A stretch of 64,000 nucleotides of DNA from Tenacibaculum pacificus. GTDB taxonomy: Bacteria > Bacteroidota > Bacteroidia > Flavobacteriales > Flavobacteriaceae. The number at the start of each line of letters is the position of its first letter. The stretch's first letter is position 1. Positions 26,447 to 36,671 of this stretch are shown in pieces. The stretch is from NCBI RefSeq assembly GCF_027941775.1, contig NZ_CP115917.1, forward strand, positions 1,116,001 to 1,180,000, read 5' to 3'. A program made the translations under genes and the position numbers. The notes beneath the pieces are model-generated. The model did no database searches and was not told where the DNA came from. It was given only the letters and a program-made list of their open reading frames with translations.

Positions 26447-27580
26447 GTGAAAAAAGTATTATTTATAGATAGAGACGGAACTTTAATTAAAGAACCAGCA
26501 GACGAACAAACAGATTCATTCGAAAAATTAGAGTTTTATCCGAAGGTATTTCAAGGATTAAGCAAAATAGCTAAAGAATTAGATTTCGAATTGGTTTTAG
26601 TTACAAATCAAGATGGATTAGGAACAGAAGTGTATCCAGAAGATACTTTTTGGCCTGTGCATAAATTTGTAATGCGTACATTGGCTGAAGAAGGAATTGT
26701 TTTTTCAGAAGAAATTATTGATATTACTTTTGCTAAAGATAATCAGCCTACAAGAAAACCAAATACAGGTTTGTTAACAAAGTTTTTTTCGGAAGAATAT
26801 GATTTAGCAAACTCATTTGTTATTGGAGATCGTTTAACAGATGTTGAATTAGCAAAAAATTTAGGAGCAAAAGGGATTTATATAAATGATGAAACTTTTT
26901 TAGGTACTGATGAAATTACCGTTAAAAGAAGTGCATTAGATGATTTTATCGCCTTAGAAAGTAGCGATTGGAATGCTATTTATGAGTTTTTAAAGTTAGA
27001 AGAAAGAACATCTGAAATTGTTAGAAATACCAATGAAACTAAGATTGATATTAAATTAAATCTTGATGGAACTGGTAAAAGTAATATTAGTACAGGAATT
27101 TCTTTTTTCGATCATATGTTAGATCAAATTGCACGTCATGGGCAAATGGATTTAGATATTCAAGTTAAAGGAGATTTAGAAGTTGATGAACATCACACAA
27201 TTGAAGACACCGCTATTGCTTTAGGTGAAGTTTTTAACAAAGCTTTAGGTAATAAATTAGGAATAGAACGTTACGGTTTTTGTTTGCCAATGGATGATTG
27301 TTTAGCGCAAGTAGCTATCGATTTTGGAGGTAGAAATTGGTTAGTTTGGGAAGCAGATTTTAAAAGAGAAATGGTAGGTAAAATGCCAACAGAAATGTTT
27401 TTTCACTTTTTTAAATCGTTTACAGATGGAGCTAGATGTAATTTAAATATTAAAGCCGAAGGTGATAATGAACATCATAAAATTGAAGCTATCTTTAAAG
27501 CATTTGCAAAAGCAATAAAAGTTTCTGTAAAAAGAGATAGTAGTAAAATGATTTTACCATCAACTAAAGGAACGCTATAA
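26447..27580 (+). CDS. hisB: Histidinol-phosphatase / imidazoleglycerol-phosphate dehydratase
   Basis: Bifunctional HisB of 377 residues. Residues 1 to about 165 are the HAD phosphatase ([13 protein letters not shown] with both nucleophilic and acid Asp, then [20 protein letters not shown]), which dephosphorylates histidinol phosphate. From about 185 the dehydratase follows with [45 protein letters not shown] and [16 protein letters not shown]. The metal-binding His pairs are intact. The start is GTG at 26447; no ATG fits the conserved N-terminus. The zinc-binding cysteine loop of the E. coli phosphatase is not evident between residues 90 and 110. Confidence 0.95.
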   Translation: MKKVLFIDRDGTLIKEPADEQTDSFEKLEFYPKVFQGLSKIAKELDFELVLVTNQDGLGTEVYPEDTFWPVHKFVMRTLAEEGIVFSEEIIDITFAKDNQPTRKPNTGLLTKFFSEEYDLANSFVIGDRLTDVELAKNLGAKGIYINDETFLGTDEITVKRSALDDFIALESSDWNAIYEFLKLEERTSEIVRNTNETKIDIKLNLDGTGKSNISTGISFFDHMLDQIARHGQMDLDIQVKGDLEVDEHHTIEDTAIALGEVFNKALGNKLGIERYGFCLPMDDCLAQVAIDFGGRNWLVWEADFKREMVGKMPTEMFFHFFKSFTDGARCNLNIKAEGDNEHHKIEAIFKAFAKAIKVSVKRDSSKMILPSTKGTL

Positions 27581-27585
27581 TTAAT

Positions 27586-28167
27586 ATGATTGCAATTATA
27601 AAATACAATGCAGGTAATATACGCTCTGTTCAAAATGCTATTACTCGTTTAGGGTACGATAGTATTATAACAGATAACCCTGCTGAAATACAACAAGCCG
27701 ATAAAGTAATTTTTCCTGGTGTTGGCGAAGCTAGTTCGGCAATGGCATATTTAAAAGAACGTAAATTAGACGAACTTTTAGTATCGCTAACCCAACCCGT
27801 ATTAGGTATCTGTTTAGGATTACAACTTATGGGAATGTCTTCAGAAGAAGGAGATACAAAATGTTTAGGTATTTTTAATACGGTTACAAAAAAGTTTCCG
27901 CCTTTAGAAAAAGTACCACACATGGGATGGAATAGTTTTGCTGAAATTAAATCATCAAAAATCATCAAAAATTTAAATAGTAATGATGATGTATATTACG
28001 TACATGGATATTATGCAGAAGTTTGTGAGCAAACAATAGCAACCTGTAATTATATACAGCCATTTAGTTCAATTATGCAAAAGGATAATTTTTATGCGAT
28101 GCAATTTCACCCTGAAAAATCAGCAAGTATTGGTGAAAATTTATTGAAAAACTTTTTAGAATTATAA
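27586..28167 (+). CDS. hisH: Imidazole glycerol phosphate synthase, glutaminase subunit
   Basis: Class I glutamine amidotransferase that supplies ammonia to HisF. It is 193 residues, with YNAGNIRSVQNAI, VIFPGVGEASSAM, GICLGLQLMG (catalytic Cys), VPHMGWNSF, YYVHGYYAE and MQFHPEKS (catalytic His and Glu). The dyad is complete. It starts five bases after hisB and ends nine before hisA. It should form a heterodimer with HisF, encoded two genes downstream. Confidence 0.96.
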   Translation: MIAIIKYNAGNIRSVQNAITRLGYDSIITDNPAEIQQADKVIFPGVGEASSAMAYLKERKLDELLVSLTQPVLGICLGLQLMGMSSEEGDTKCLGIFNTVTKKFPPLEKVPHMGWNSFAEIKSSKIIKNLNSNDDVYYVHGYYAEVCEQTIATCNYIQPFSSIMQKDNFYAMQFHPEKSASIGENLLKNFLEL

Positions 28168-28176
28168 AATAAGAAA

Positions 28177-28890
28177 ATGAGAATTATACCTGCCATAGAT
28201 ATTATTGATGGAAAATGTGTACGCTTAACAAAAGGTGATTACGCAACCAAAAAAATATATAACGAAAATCCTGTTGAAGTAGCCAAAGAATTTGAAGACA
28301 ACGGAATTGAGTATTTACATTTAGTAGATTTAGATGGTGCTAAATCGCAACATATTGTAAATTATAAAATATTAGAACAAATTGCAGCTAAAACTAATTT
28401 AAAAATTGATTTTGGTGGTGGATTAAAATCTGATGAAGATTTACGTATTGCTTTTGAAAACGGAGCTAGTCAAATAACTGGAGGTAGTATTGCAGTTAAA
28501 AACCCTGATGTTTTTACAGGATGGATAAACAAGTATGGTAGCGATAAAATTATTTTAGGTGCTGATTGTATCAACAGAAAAATAGCAACTCATGGTTGGT
28601 TAGAAACATCAGAAGTTGATGTTGTTGACTTTATCAAACAATATGAACAAATAGGCGTGAAAAATACTATTTGTACAGATGTTGCTAAAGATGGAATGTT
28701 ACAAGGTGCTTCTGTAGATTTATATAAAGAAATTTTAAGTAAAAGCGATGTAAATTTAATTGCTAGTGGAGGTGTTGCTAGTATTGACGATTTAATAGAG
28801 TTGAAAGAAATAGGTTGTGAAGGCGCTATTTTAGGAAAAGCTATTTACGAAGGTTATATCAGCTTAAAAGAATTACAAAAGCTATGTTAA
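28177..28890 (+). CDS. hisA: ProFAR isomerase
   Basis: A 237-residue beta/alpha barrel isomerising ProFAR to PRFAR. It shows [20 protein letters not shown] with the catalytic Asp, [65 protein letters not shown] (second catalytic Asp), and the phosphate-binding GGGLKS and [11 protein letters not shown] loops. The last seven bases overlap hisF, whose protein has the same fold and similar motifs. Confidence 0.96.
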   Translation: MRIIPAIDIIDGKCVRLTKGDYATKKIYNENPVEVAKEFEDNGIEYLHLVDLDGAKSQHIVNYKILEQIAAKTNLKIDFGGGLKSDEDLRIAFENGASQITGGSIAVKNPDVFTGWINKYGSDKIILGADCINRKIATHGWLETSEVDVVDFIKQYEQIGVKNTICTDVAKDGMLQGASVDLYKEILSKSDVNLIASGGVASIDDLIELKEIGCEGAILGKAIYEGYISLKELQKLC

Positions 28891-29636
28891 AAAAAAGAAT
28901 AATACCTTGTTTAGATATTAAAAACGGAAGAACTGTAAAAGGTGTTAATTTTGTTGATATTAAAGATGCTGGTGATCCGATAGAATTAGCAAAACAATAT
29001 GTAAAAGATGGCGCTGACGAATTAGTGTTTTTAGATATTACAGCTACTCTAGAAAACAGAAAAACATTAGTTGATTTAGTTGAAAAAATAGCACAAGAAA
29101 TAAACATTCCTTTTACTGTTGGAGGTGGAATTAGTACTGTTGATGATGCATTAGCTTTAATAAAAGCAGGTGCAGACAAAGTGAGTATTAATTCATCGGC
29201 AGTAAAAAATCCGCAGTTAATTACCGATTTAAAAAATAGATTTGGAAGTCAGTTTGTAGTGGTTGCTATTGATACTAAACATATCGATAATCAATGGAAA
29301 GTATTTACAAAAGGAGGTACTAACGAAACTGAATTAGAAACAGTTGCTTGGGCTAAAGAAGCAGAAAAATTAGGAGCTGGTGAAATTTTACTAACTTCTA
29401 TGAATAGTGATGGAACTAAGGCTGGTTTTTCAATTGATATAACGAACTCAGTGAGTAGCGCAATTAATATTCCAGTTATAGCATCAGGAGGTGCAGGTAA
29501 AGAAGTACATTTTAAAGATGTATTTACAAAAACTCAAGCTAGTGCAGGTTTAGCAGCAAGTATTTTTCATTTTGCTGAAATACCAGTACCACAACTTAAA
29601 CAATATTTAAAAGAACAAAATATACCAGTACGATGA
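28884..29636 (+). CDS. hisF: Imidazole glycerol phosphate synthase, cyclase subunit
   Basis: A 250-residue barrel that makes imidazole-glycerol phosphate and AICAR with ammonia from HisH. It begins [20 protein letters not shown] with the catalytic Asp, then [60 protein letters not shown] (second Asp) and [13 protein letters not shown]. It overlaps hisA at its start and hisIE by four bases (ATGA) at its end, so expression is tightly coupled. Confidence 0.97.
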   Translation: MLKKRIIPCLDIKNGRTVKGVNFVDIKDAGDPIELAKQYVKDGADELVFLDITATLENRKTLVDLVEKIAQEINIPFTVGGGISTVDDALALIKAGADKVSINSSAVKNPQLITDLKNRFGSQFVVVAIDTKHIDNQWKVFTKGGTNETELETVAWAKEAEKLGAGEILLTSMNSDGTKAGFSIDITNSVSSAINIPVIASGGAGKEVHFKDVFTKTQASAGLAASIFHFAEIPVPQLKQYLKEQNIPVR

Positions 29637-30216
29637 ATATAGATTTTACAAAAGGAGACGGGTTAGTTCCTGTAATAATTCAGAATGATACCACATTACA
29701 AGTTTTAATGTTAGGGTATATGAATGAAGAAGCGTTCTTAAAAACAAAAGATACAAATAAAGTTACTTTTTTAGCAGAAGTAAAAGTAGGTTGTGGACAA
29801 AAGGAGAGGAGTCTGGTAACTTTTTAGCAGTAAAAGATATTCAAATCGATTGCGATAACGATACTATTTTAATAAAAGTAATACCAGCAGGACCAACGTG
29901 TCATAAAGGAACTACATCGTGTTTTGCTGATGAAACTCCAAAAGGTTTTTTATATGAATTAGAGCGTATTGTTTCTGATAGAATTGATACTGATCATCCA
30001 ACTTCATATACAAATAAATTGTATAAAAGAGGAATTAATAAAGTTGCTCAAAAAGTTGGAGAAGAAGCTGTAGAGCTTGTTATTGAAGCAAAAGATAATG
30101 ATGCCGATTTATTTAAAAATGAAGCTGCCGATTTATTTTATCATATTGTGATTCTTTTAAAAGCAAAAGGTTTTACGTTAAGTGAAATAGAAGCAGTTTT
30201 AAAAGAAAGAAATTAA
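29633..30216 (+). CDS. hisIE: HisIE: phosphoribosyl-AMP cyclohydrolase / phosphoribosyl-ATP pyrophosphatase, frameshifted
   Basis: Last gene of the his operon, covering steps two and three of the pathway. The HisI part starts [18 protein letters not shown] with [15 protein letters not shown]. After NKVTF the frame is lost at a T6 run (about 29767-29772). One extra T there gives [20 protein letters not shown], the expected HisI sequence, and the frame then runs on through [19 protein letters not shown] (metal ligands) into HisE ([31 protein letters not shown]). As written, the first piece ends at 29827 and the second is open from 29791. Because the rest of the operon is intact, an error or slippage at the T run is more likely than loss of function. 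Confidence 0.92.
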
Positions 30217-30240
30217 TAGTAATTATTATAATAAATAAGA

Positions 30241-30276
30241 AAAAGATAGCAAGTTTAAACTTGCTATCTTTTTTTT
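30241..30276 (+). terminator. his operon terminator
   Basis: AAAGATAGCAAG-TTTA-AACTTGCTATCTTT (12-bp stem region) followed by a T-run, 25 bases after the hisIE stop. Confidence 0.9.
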
Positions 30277-30380
30277 AAAACTTTATTTATTACTGAAAAT
30301 GAAATCATTCAAAACTATTTTTGATTAATTAGTTCAGCTAAATTTTATTACTTATTACTAATAAACCAAAGCATATTAAC

Positions 30381-30388
30381 TATTTTTG
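30381..30388 (+). promoter_or_regulatory. -7 box of the methyltransferase gene
   Basis: TATTTTTG fits TAnnTTTG and ends four bases before the ATG at 30393, so the mRNA would be leaderless or nearly so, unless transcription starts from another site. Confidence 0.4.
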
Positions 30389-30392
30389 CAAA

Positions 30393-31544
30393 ATGAATGA
30401 ATTCCAACAATTAAAAGACACCTTAAACGAAAGCGTTTTAGATAATAATTTTGTAAAACTAACATTAAGTAAACCTATCAAAAAAAGTGATGGATTGCCA
30501 AATGTATATGTTCGTTTGGTAAAGATAAAAGGAACAGAAATGTTTCAATTTACGTATCATTATAATACAAATGATAAGGTTAAAAACTATACAGTTTCAG
30601 AAGCTATTACTGAAATAGAAATTTTATTGATGGATAACTTTAGAGCAGCAACGTTGTTTACATTATCTAAAGATTTATTGATATTTATATCTAAAAGAAA
30701 ACTAGTTTCTTACCGAGTAAATGCCGCTAGTTTTAAGCATAAATTACCTGAAACACACGACAAACCAAAAGAGCGTTTAGCCGAAGCAGGAAGTTATTTA
30801 CATCACTTAGGAATTACCGACAAAGAAGGAAAGGTTATTCATAAAATGGCAGATAAATATCGTCAAATTAATAAATATTTAGAAATTATTGAAGGTTTAT
30901 TAAAATCTACAAAATTACCAAAACATATTAATATTGTTGATATGGGATCGGGTAAAGGCTATTTAACATTTGCTTTGTACGATTATTTAGTAAATCAAAA
31001 AAAATACAGCGCAACCGTTACAGGTATTGAGTTACGTAAAGAATTAGTAGATTATTGTAATGATGTTGCAGAGAAATCAGTATTTACTAATTTATCATTT
31101 GTAGCACAGCCAATTCAAGAATACGATAACAATAAAATTGATATTTTAATAGCATTGCACGCTTGTGATACCGCTACTGATGATGCTATTTATAAAGGTT
31201 TATCAGCAAAAGCAGAATTGATTATTTGTGCACCTTGTTGTCATAAACAAATTCGTCAGCAAGTAAAAGGAAAAGAGCAAGAAAGTCCGTTATTAAAATA
31301 TGGAATTTTTAAAGAACGTCAGTTTGAAATGGTTACAGATACTATTCGTGCGTTAATTTTAGAAAAAAGTAATTATAATACAAAAGTTTTTGAATTTATA
31401 AGTAACGAACATACTCGTAAAAACGTAATGTTAGTAGCAAGTAAATCAATAAAAAAGAACGATATATCTAAAATTGATGCTAAAATAGCAGGTTTAAAAG
31501 AAGCTTATGCTATCGAAAATCATTACTTAGAAACACTTGTGTAA
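30393..31544 (+). CDS. SAM-dependent methyltransferase (Methyltransf_32/TRM13-like)
   Basis: A 383-residue cytosolic protein. Its N-terminal half (1-150) is unrecognised, with NVYVRLVKIKGTEMFQFTYHY and ISKRKLVSYRV. The C-terminal half is a class I methyltransferase: HINIVDMGSGKGYLTFALYDYL (SAM motif I, about residue 190), VTGIELRKELVDYCN, ILIALHACDTATDDAI and the family signature IICAPCCHKQIR. Proteins with HACD...CCHK belong to the Methyltransf_32 family, related to tRNA methyltransferase TRM13; the substrate here is unknown. It stands alone between two terminators. Confidence 0.8.
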   Translation: MNEFQQLKDTLNESVLDNNFVKLTLSKPIKKSDGLPNVYVRLVKIKGTEMFQFTYHYNTNDKVKNYTVSEAITEIEILLMDNFRAATLFTLSKDLLIFISKRKLVSYRVNAASFKHKLPETHDKPKERLAEAGSYLHHLGITDKEGKVIHKMADKYRQINKYLEIIEGLLKSTKLPKHINIVDMGSGKGYLTFALYDYLVNQKKYSATVTGIELRKELVDYCNDVAEKSVFTNLSFVAQPIQEYDNNKIDILIALHACDTATDDAIYKGLSAKAELIICAPCCHKQIRQQVKGKEQESPLLKYGIFKERQFEMVTDTIRALILEKSNYNTKVFEFISNEHTRKNVMLVASKSIKKNDISKIDAKIAGLKEAYAIENHYLETLV

Positions 31545-31567
31545 AATATTTATTTTGATGTTTTTAT

Positions 31568-31597
31568 ATAAAAAGCCACCAAATTGGTGGTTTTTTT
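31568..31597 (+). terminator. Terminator after the methyltransferase
   Basis: AAAAGCCACC-AAATT-GGTGG followed by seven T, about 25 bases after the stop. The next 230 bases to the sigma-factor gene are AT-rich and show no gene. Confidence 0.8.
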
Positions 31598-31828
31598 AGT
31601 TTATCTATCTATGTGAAATTACATTTTTTTTAGTGATTATTATTAATATATTTTTTTATTGAATTTCTTTTTATTTTAATAAAATTGAAATTATATTTTT
31701 AGTATTGTTTTGTTGATTTTATTAGTATAATCGAAGGGTGTTTTATCTTTTTTTAAGATTAAACACTTATTTGTTAAGATATTTTTAACTATATTTAAAG
31801 AAAAATAACTAAAACCCCCGTTTTCTTT

Positions 31829-32395
31829 ATGAAAAAATTGTCTGATGAAATTTTATGGAAATCATTAAAAGAAGGAAATTTAACTGCTTTTGAAGCACTT
31901 TTTAAAAATTATTATACTAGTTTATTTAATTATGGTTTAAAAATTTCAGGAAATAAAACAATAACAGAAGATTCTCTTCAAGATTTTTTTATGTACGTAT
32001 ATGAACATCGAGAAAATTTAAGTGATTTAAATAGTATTGCGCCTTATTTATTTACTTCTTATAGGCGATTTTTGATTAAAATACTTCAGAAAAATCAAAA
32101 AAATAAGTTCATCAGAAATATTAATGAAAACATTGTTGATATTCATTTTACACCTGAAGAGTTACTAACAAGTCAAGAATCTACTTCTTTTAGAAATAAA
32201 AATCTTAGTGTATCGTTAAATAAACTTCCTAAAAAACAACGAGAAGTATTATACTTAAAATATAACTGTGAACTTAAAACTCAAGAAATAGCTGATGTTA
32301 TGGGGATTAACTACCAAAGTGTTGTTAATTATATTCATAAAGCTATAAAACGATTAAGAGAGGATATTCAGATTTTACAATTATTTAATTCTTAA
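31829..32395 (+). CDS. ECF sigma factor, FecI-like
   Basis: A 188-residue sigma-70 family protein. Region 2 (about 15-85) includes FEALFKNYYTSLFNYGLKI and EDSLQDFFMYVYEHRENL. Region 4 (about 128-180) includes LNKLPKKQREVLYLKYNCEL and the helix-turn-helix QEIADVMGINYQSVVNYIHKAIKRLRE. It heads a FecI-FecR-TonB receptor set, the standard Bacteroidota cell-surface signalling unit. The downstream FecR should hold it inactive until the receptor binds its ligand. The gene is preceded by an AT-rich stretch with no clear TAnnTTTG, so it may be self-regulated. Confidence 0.92.
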   Translation: MKKLSDEILWKSLKEGNLTAFEALFKNYYTSLFNYGLKISGNKTITEDSLQDFFMYVYEHRENLSDLNSIAPYLFTSYRRFLIKILQKNQKNKFIRNINENIVDIHFTPEELLTSQESTSFRNKNLSVSLNKLPKKQREVLYLKYNCELKTQEIADVMGINYQSVVNYIHKAIKRLREDIQILQLFNS

Positions 32396-32471
32396 ATTTG
32401 CACTCTCAAAAAGAGTATATATTATAATTTAATTACTTATTGTAATATAAGCATGTATTTTCTATATTTAA

Positions 32472-33464
32472 ATGATAAATAAACTATACAATAATATTGA
32501 TGATTTCTTAAAAGATACCTCTTTTAAAAACTGGGCTTTAAACTCTAAATTAAGTGATGTTTCTTTTTGGCAGTATTGGTTAATTAATAATCCTGATAAA
32601 AAAGAAATTGCAGAAGAAGCAAAAGCAATTATTATAGGAATTCAATTTAAAGAAAACCTTATCTCTAAAGAAAAAGTTAATTTTGCTTGGAATGATTTTG
32701 AAGCAAAAATTTTAGAAAGAGAGCAAAAAATTAAAAAGAATACTTTTAATAAAAATAGGTGGTTAGCTATTGCTGTAAGTGTTATCCTATTTATTTCAAT
32801 AGGTATTTATACATTTGTACAAAATAATATTACAAGTTATACTAGTGGATTTGGAGAAATTCTACATATAAAGCTTCAAGATGGTAGCTTGGTTACATTA
32901 AACTCTAATTCTACTATTTCTTATTCAAAAGAAACTCCCAGAGAAGTTACATTAAATGGAGAGGCTTATTTTGAAGTAGCTAAAAAGGAAACAACAAATG
33001 CGAAATTTTGGGTGTTTACTAATGATTTAAAAGTTGAAGTATATGGTACTAAGTTTAATGTGAAATCTAATACTGATAAAACGCAAGTTTTTTTAGAAGA
33101 AGGTAACATTTGGTTAGCTTTAAAAAATGGTACTGCTAAAAAAATGATTCCAGGTGATTTAGTTTCTTTTTCTGTAAATGAAGATAAAATTTTAGAAAAT
33201 CGCTCAAAAGTATTAGCGACTGAAAATACTTCATGGAAAACAGGTATACTAACTTTTAATAATGCAACTCTATCTAAAGTATTTAAAAAAGTTTCTGAAG
33301 CCTATGGTTATGAAGTTGTTTTTAAGAATACTGATCTTAAAAATATATTAATCTCAGGAGCAATACCAACAAGTAATTTAGAAATTTGTTTAAAAGCGAT
33401 AGAAAAATCGGTAAATGTTATAATTACAAAAGAAAACACTAAATTAGTTGTTTCAAAAAAGTAA
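32472..33464 (+). CDS. FecR-family anti-sigma factor
   Basis: A 330-residue inner-membrane regulator. The cytoplasmic N-terminus (1-95, with LSDVSFWQYWLINNPDKKEIAEEA) is followed by one membrane segment (about 97-115, WLAIAVSVILFISIGIYTF). The periplasmic FecR domain follows: LHIKLQDGSLVTLNSNSTISY, EVTLNGEAYFEVAKKE, VEVYGTKFNVKS and VFLEEGNIWLAL. A C-terminal DUF4974 domain comes last (FNNATLSKVFKKVSEAYGYEV to INVIIT-like residues). It passes the signal from the receptor's N-terminal STN domain to the sigma factor upstream. Complete and of family length. Confidence 0.93.
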   Translation: MINKLYNNIDDFLKDTSFKNWALNSKLSDVSFWQYWLINNPDKKEIAEEAKAIIIGIQFKENLISKEKVNFAWNDFEAKILEREQKIKKNTFNKNRWLAIAVSVILFISIGIYTFVQNNITSYTSGFGEILHIKLQDGSLVTLNSNSTISYSKETPREVTLNGEAYFEVAKKETTNAKFWVFTNDLKVEVYGTKFNVKSNTDKTQVFLEEGNIWLALKNGTAKKMIPGDLVSFSVNEDKILENRSKVLATENTSWKTGILTFNNATLSKVFKKVSEAYGYEVVFKNTDLKNILISGAIPTSNLEICLKAIEKSVNVIITKENTKLVVSKK

Positions 33465-36348
33465 TTTTATATTCTATCAAACAATTAAGTTATTTTAAAA
33501 ATCGTTTATTAGTAAACATAATCCTTTTTGGGTTTTTATGTTTTTCCTTGACACTCTTAAGTCAAAATAAAAAAAATACCCAAAAAAATAATATTTCGTT
33601 ATCTTACCTACTAGCAGACTTAAGTGAAAAATATGCGCTACATTTTACATATAATCCAACAATTATAAAGGGTATTACTATTGATAAATCAAAATTTAAA
33701 AACCTTTCTTTAAAAAAAACCTTTCGTCTTTTAAAAAAAATAACATATTTAAATATTGATGCACTAGGTAATAATTATTACGTTATTTACAGTAATACAT
33801 CCAGAAAAACACCTAAAAAAAAACCTGATTTAATATCAACAAAAAAGAAAATAGAACATACATTTATTAGTGGAGTTGTCTTCAATGAACATTACAGTCC
33901 TTTAAAAGGTGCTAGTATTATAGAAAGTCAAACAAATAACGGTACAAGTTCTTCTTCTAATGGTTCTTTTAAATTAAGATTGAAAAAGAATCAACCTATA
34001 ATAATAGCTCATATTGGCTATAAACCACAAACGGTTATACCTTCAGATAAAAAAACAATTATCATATTAGAATGTTTACATCTTGATGAGGTTTTGATAA
34101 TTGGTTCTCGTAATAATTTAAGAGCAAAAAAAGATGCTGTAACTGCAATTGATATTATCCATTTAAATAAAATAGCATTAAAGAGTAGTTTGTTAGAGGT
34201 TAATCAATTTTTACAATATAACATGCCATCTTTTAATGCGACTAAACAATCTGGAGCTGATGGTGCTGATCATATTGTTCCTGTAACTTATAGAGGTTTA
34301 GGTCCTGATCAAACATTGGTGTTAGTCAATGGAAAAAGAAGACATCAGGCTTCGCTTGTTAATTTACAAGGAACAAGAGGTAGAGGAAATTCAGGTACAG
34401 ATTTGAATACGATACCAATATCAGCCATTAAAAGAATTGAAATTTTAAAAGATGGAGCTTCGGCTCAATATGGTTCTGATGCTATTGCAGGTGTTATAAA
34501 TATAATTTTAAAAAATAATAAAAATTCATTAAAAGTAAATACAACACTTGGTTTTAATAATGCTACGATTAATACAAGTTCTAAAAATAATAGTGTTGAT
34601 GGCTTTACTTATAAAGTAGATGTTAATTATGGTACTAAAATATTTAAAAAAGGATTTTTAAATGTTTCAACAGATTTTTTATCTAAAGATCATACTTGTA
34701 GATTAGGTACTGATGTTAGAGAGCAGTATGGAGATGTAAAAACAAAAAATATAAGTACTTTTTTTAATTCAGAAATTCCTATTTCTAAAAAAACAACATT
34801 ATATGCTAATGGTGGATATAATTTTAAAGACACACAAGCTTATGCATTTTCAAGAAAAAAAATAGCGAAAGAAATGTAATAGCGATTTATCCTGAGGGGT
34901 TTAATCCTATAATAACTTCTCATATTTCTGATGTATCTTTTTCAGCAGGATTAAAATCAACCTATAAAAAATGGGATATCGATTTTAATAATACCTTTGG
35001 AATTAATAATTTTCATTATTTTATTAAAAATAGCTTAAACGCTACGTTGTTAGAAAAATCTCCAACAACGTTTGATGCAGGTGGGCATTTATTAAGTCAG
35101 AATACTACTAGTATTGATTTTTCTAAAAATTTTACTGATTTTTTTAAAGGAGTAAATATTGCTTTAGGAGCAGAATATAGATTAGAAAATTACGAAATAT
35201 TCTCAGGCGAAGAAGCCTCGTATGCATCATATAATATAAAAGGTGATGTTGTAAATAATTTTACACGAGCTAATTTAGTAACTTTAGATGGTAAAATAAG
35301 ACCTGGAGCTTCACAAGGTTTTCCAGGATATTCTCCCAAAAATGAACTTAAAAAAAAACGTACTAATTTAAGCTTTTATATAGATACCGAATTTGATTTC
35401 ACAAAAAAATGGATGCTTGCTACAGCTTTAAGGTATGAAAATTATAGTGATTTTGGGTGTAGAATAAACTATAAACTAGCAACAAGATTAAAATTGCTTC
35501 CTATACTTAATTTAAGAACTTCTTTTAGTACAGGTTTTAGGGCTCCTTCGTTAGCTCAGGCTTATTATAATTTTAGTTTTACAAATTATGTTGGAAATCA
35601 ATTGGTTGAATCTTTGCTTATTGCAAATAACAATCCTATTACAGGTAAATTTGGTATTGGTAAATTAAAAGAAGAAATTACTAAAAATATTAGTATCGGA
35701 ATTACTTATAACCCTAAACATAATTTTGCAATTAATCTTGATACTTACTTTATTTCAATAAAAGATAGAATTATATTGAGCGGTAATTTTAATACTGATG
35801 ATTTAAATTTACGTGCCGAAAATGTACAATTCTTTGCTAATGGAGTAAATACTACTACATGTGGTTTGGATATTAAAGTAAAATGGTTTAAGAAATTTAA
35901 TAAGTCTAAGTTTTCAATAGATTTATTTGGAAATGTAAATTCGATGAAAATAGATGAAATAAAACATAAAAATCTTGATGAAGAAACTTTTTTTGGTATT
36001 CGAGAACGTCATTTTTTATTAGCATCTGCGCCTAAGAATAAATTTAGTTTGAATTTTAATTATCAAAAAGAAAAATTTAATGCAAATGTAAATGTTACTC
36101 GATTTAGTGGTGTTGAATTAATTGACTGGGAAATGAATAAAGATATTTATCATCCAAAATATACCGTTGATGTACAGTTGGGATATCATATTTTTAAAAA
36201 TATAATTTTTCAAATAGGCGCTACAAACCTTTTTAACGCTTACCCAACTATGCAAGATAAATATACTGATAGTGGAGGTGTATGGGATTCAACACAAATG
36301 GGAACTAATGGTGCTTTTTATTATTCTAAACTTCAATTTTCTTTTTAA
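33464..36348 (+). pseudogene. TonB-dependent receptor with STN signalling domain, split by a frameshift
   Basis: Third member of the FecI/FecR unit. In order: a signal-peptide-like LLVNIILFGFLCFSLTLLSQ, an STN domain (YLLADLSEKYALHFTYNPT), a carboxypeptidase-like domain (ISGVVFNEHYSPLKGASI), a plug (YRGLGPDQTLVLVNGKRRHQ; EILKDGASAQYGSDAIAGVI) and a barrel ending YSKLQFSF. No ATG or GTG opens this frame; the coordinates start at an ATT, and the first TTG (33548) would cut the signal peptide. At about 34853-34862 an A8 run breaks the frame. Nine A would give SRKKNSERNVIAIYPEGFNP and join the halves (stop at 34877-34879, next fragment from about 34860). Ligand unknown; no SusD follows. Confidence 0.85.
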
Positions 36349-36383
36349 AAAATAGTATAGTTTTAGAACTATAAAAAGAATTA

Positions 36384-36475
36384 GAAGCAATTTCCCGCTT
36401 TCCGCACTCGCTTTTTTTGTTTTTGAAAAGAAAAACAAAAAAGAGCTCAAACAATTGCTTCAATCGGGGCTAGGC
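36384..36475 (+). repeat. Palindromic intergenic repeat, copy A
   Basis: GAAGCAAT...ATTGCTTC form the outer arms. TTTTTTGTTTTT and AAAAACAAAAAA form the inner stem. Between them are TTCCCGCTTTCCGCACTCGC on the left and GAGCTCAAACA on the right, then CAATCGGGGCTAGGC. It is nearly identical to copies at 56575 (inverted) and 62517. It lies after the TonB receptor; the T-rich stem could terminate transcription. Confidence 0.85.
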
Positions 36476-36640
36476 ATTCTTACTTTTTTAAAAAAAACAG
36501 TTATATAGTTTTTTATTTTTATCTTCTAAAGAAACAAGAAGAAGCTTTAAAAAACAGCTTAATTTTAAATAAAATATATCAAAATTAAAATTTATCGAAC
36601 AAACGCTTCTAAAAAATCATAGTCCTAACAACTAAATTAT

Positions 36641-36648
36641 TATATTTG
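36641..36648 (+). promoter_or_regulatory. -7 box of the ffh promoter
   Basis: TATATTTG matches TAnnTTTG. Transcription should start at about 36653-36655. That leaves the first ATG (36660) almost at the 5' end and favours the ATG at 36672. Confidence 0.6.
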
Positions 36649-36671
36649 TAGCTCTAAAAATGAAGCCGATC

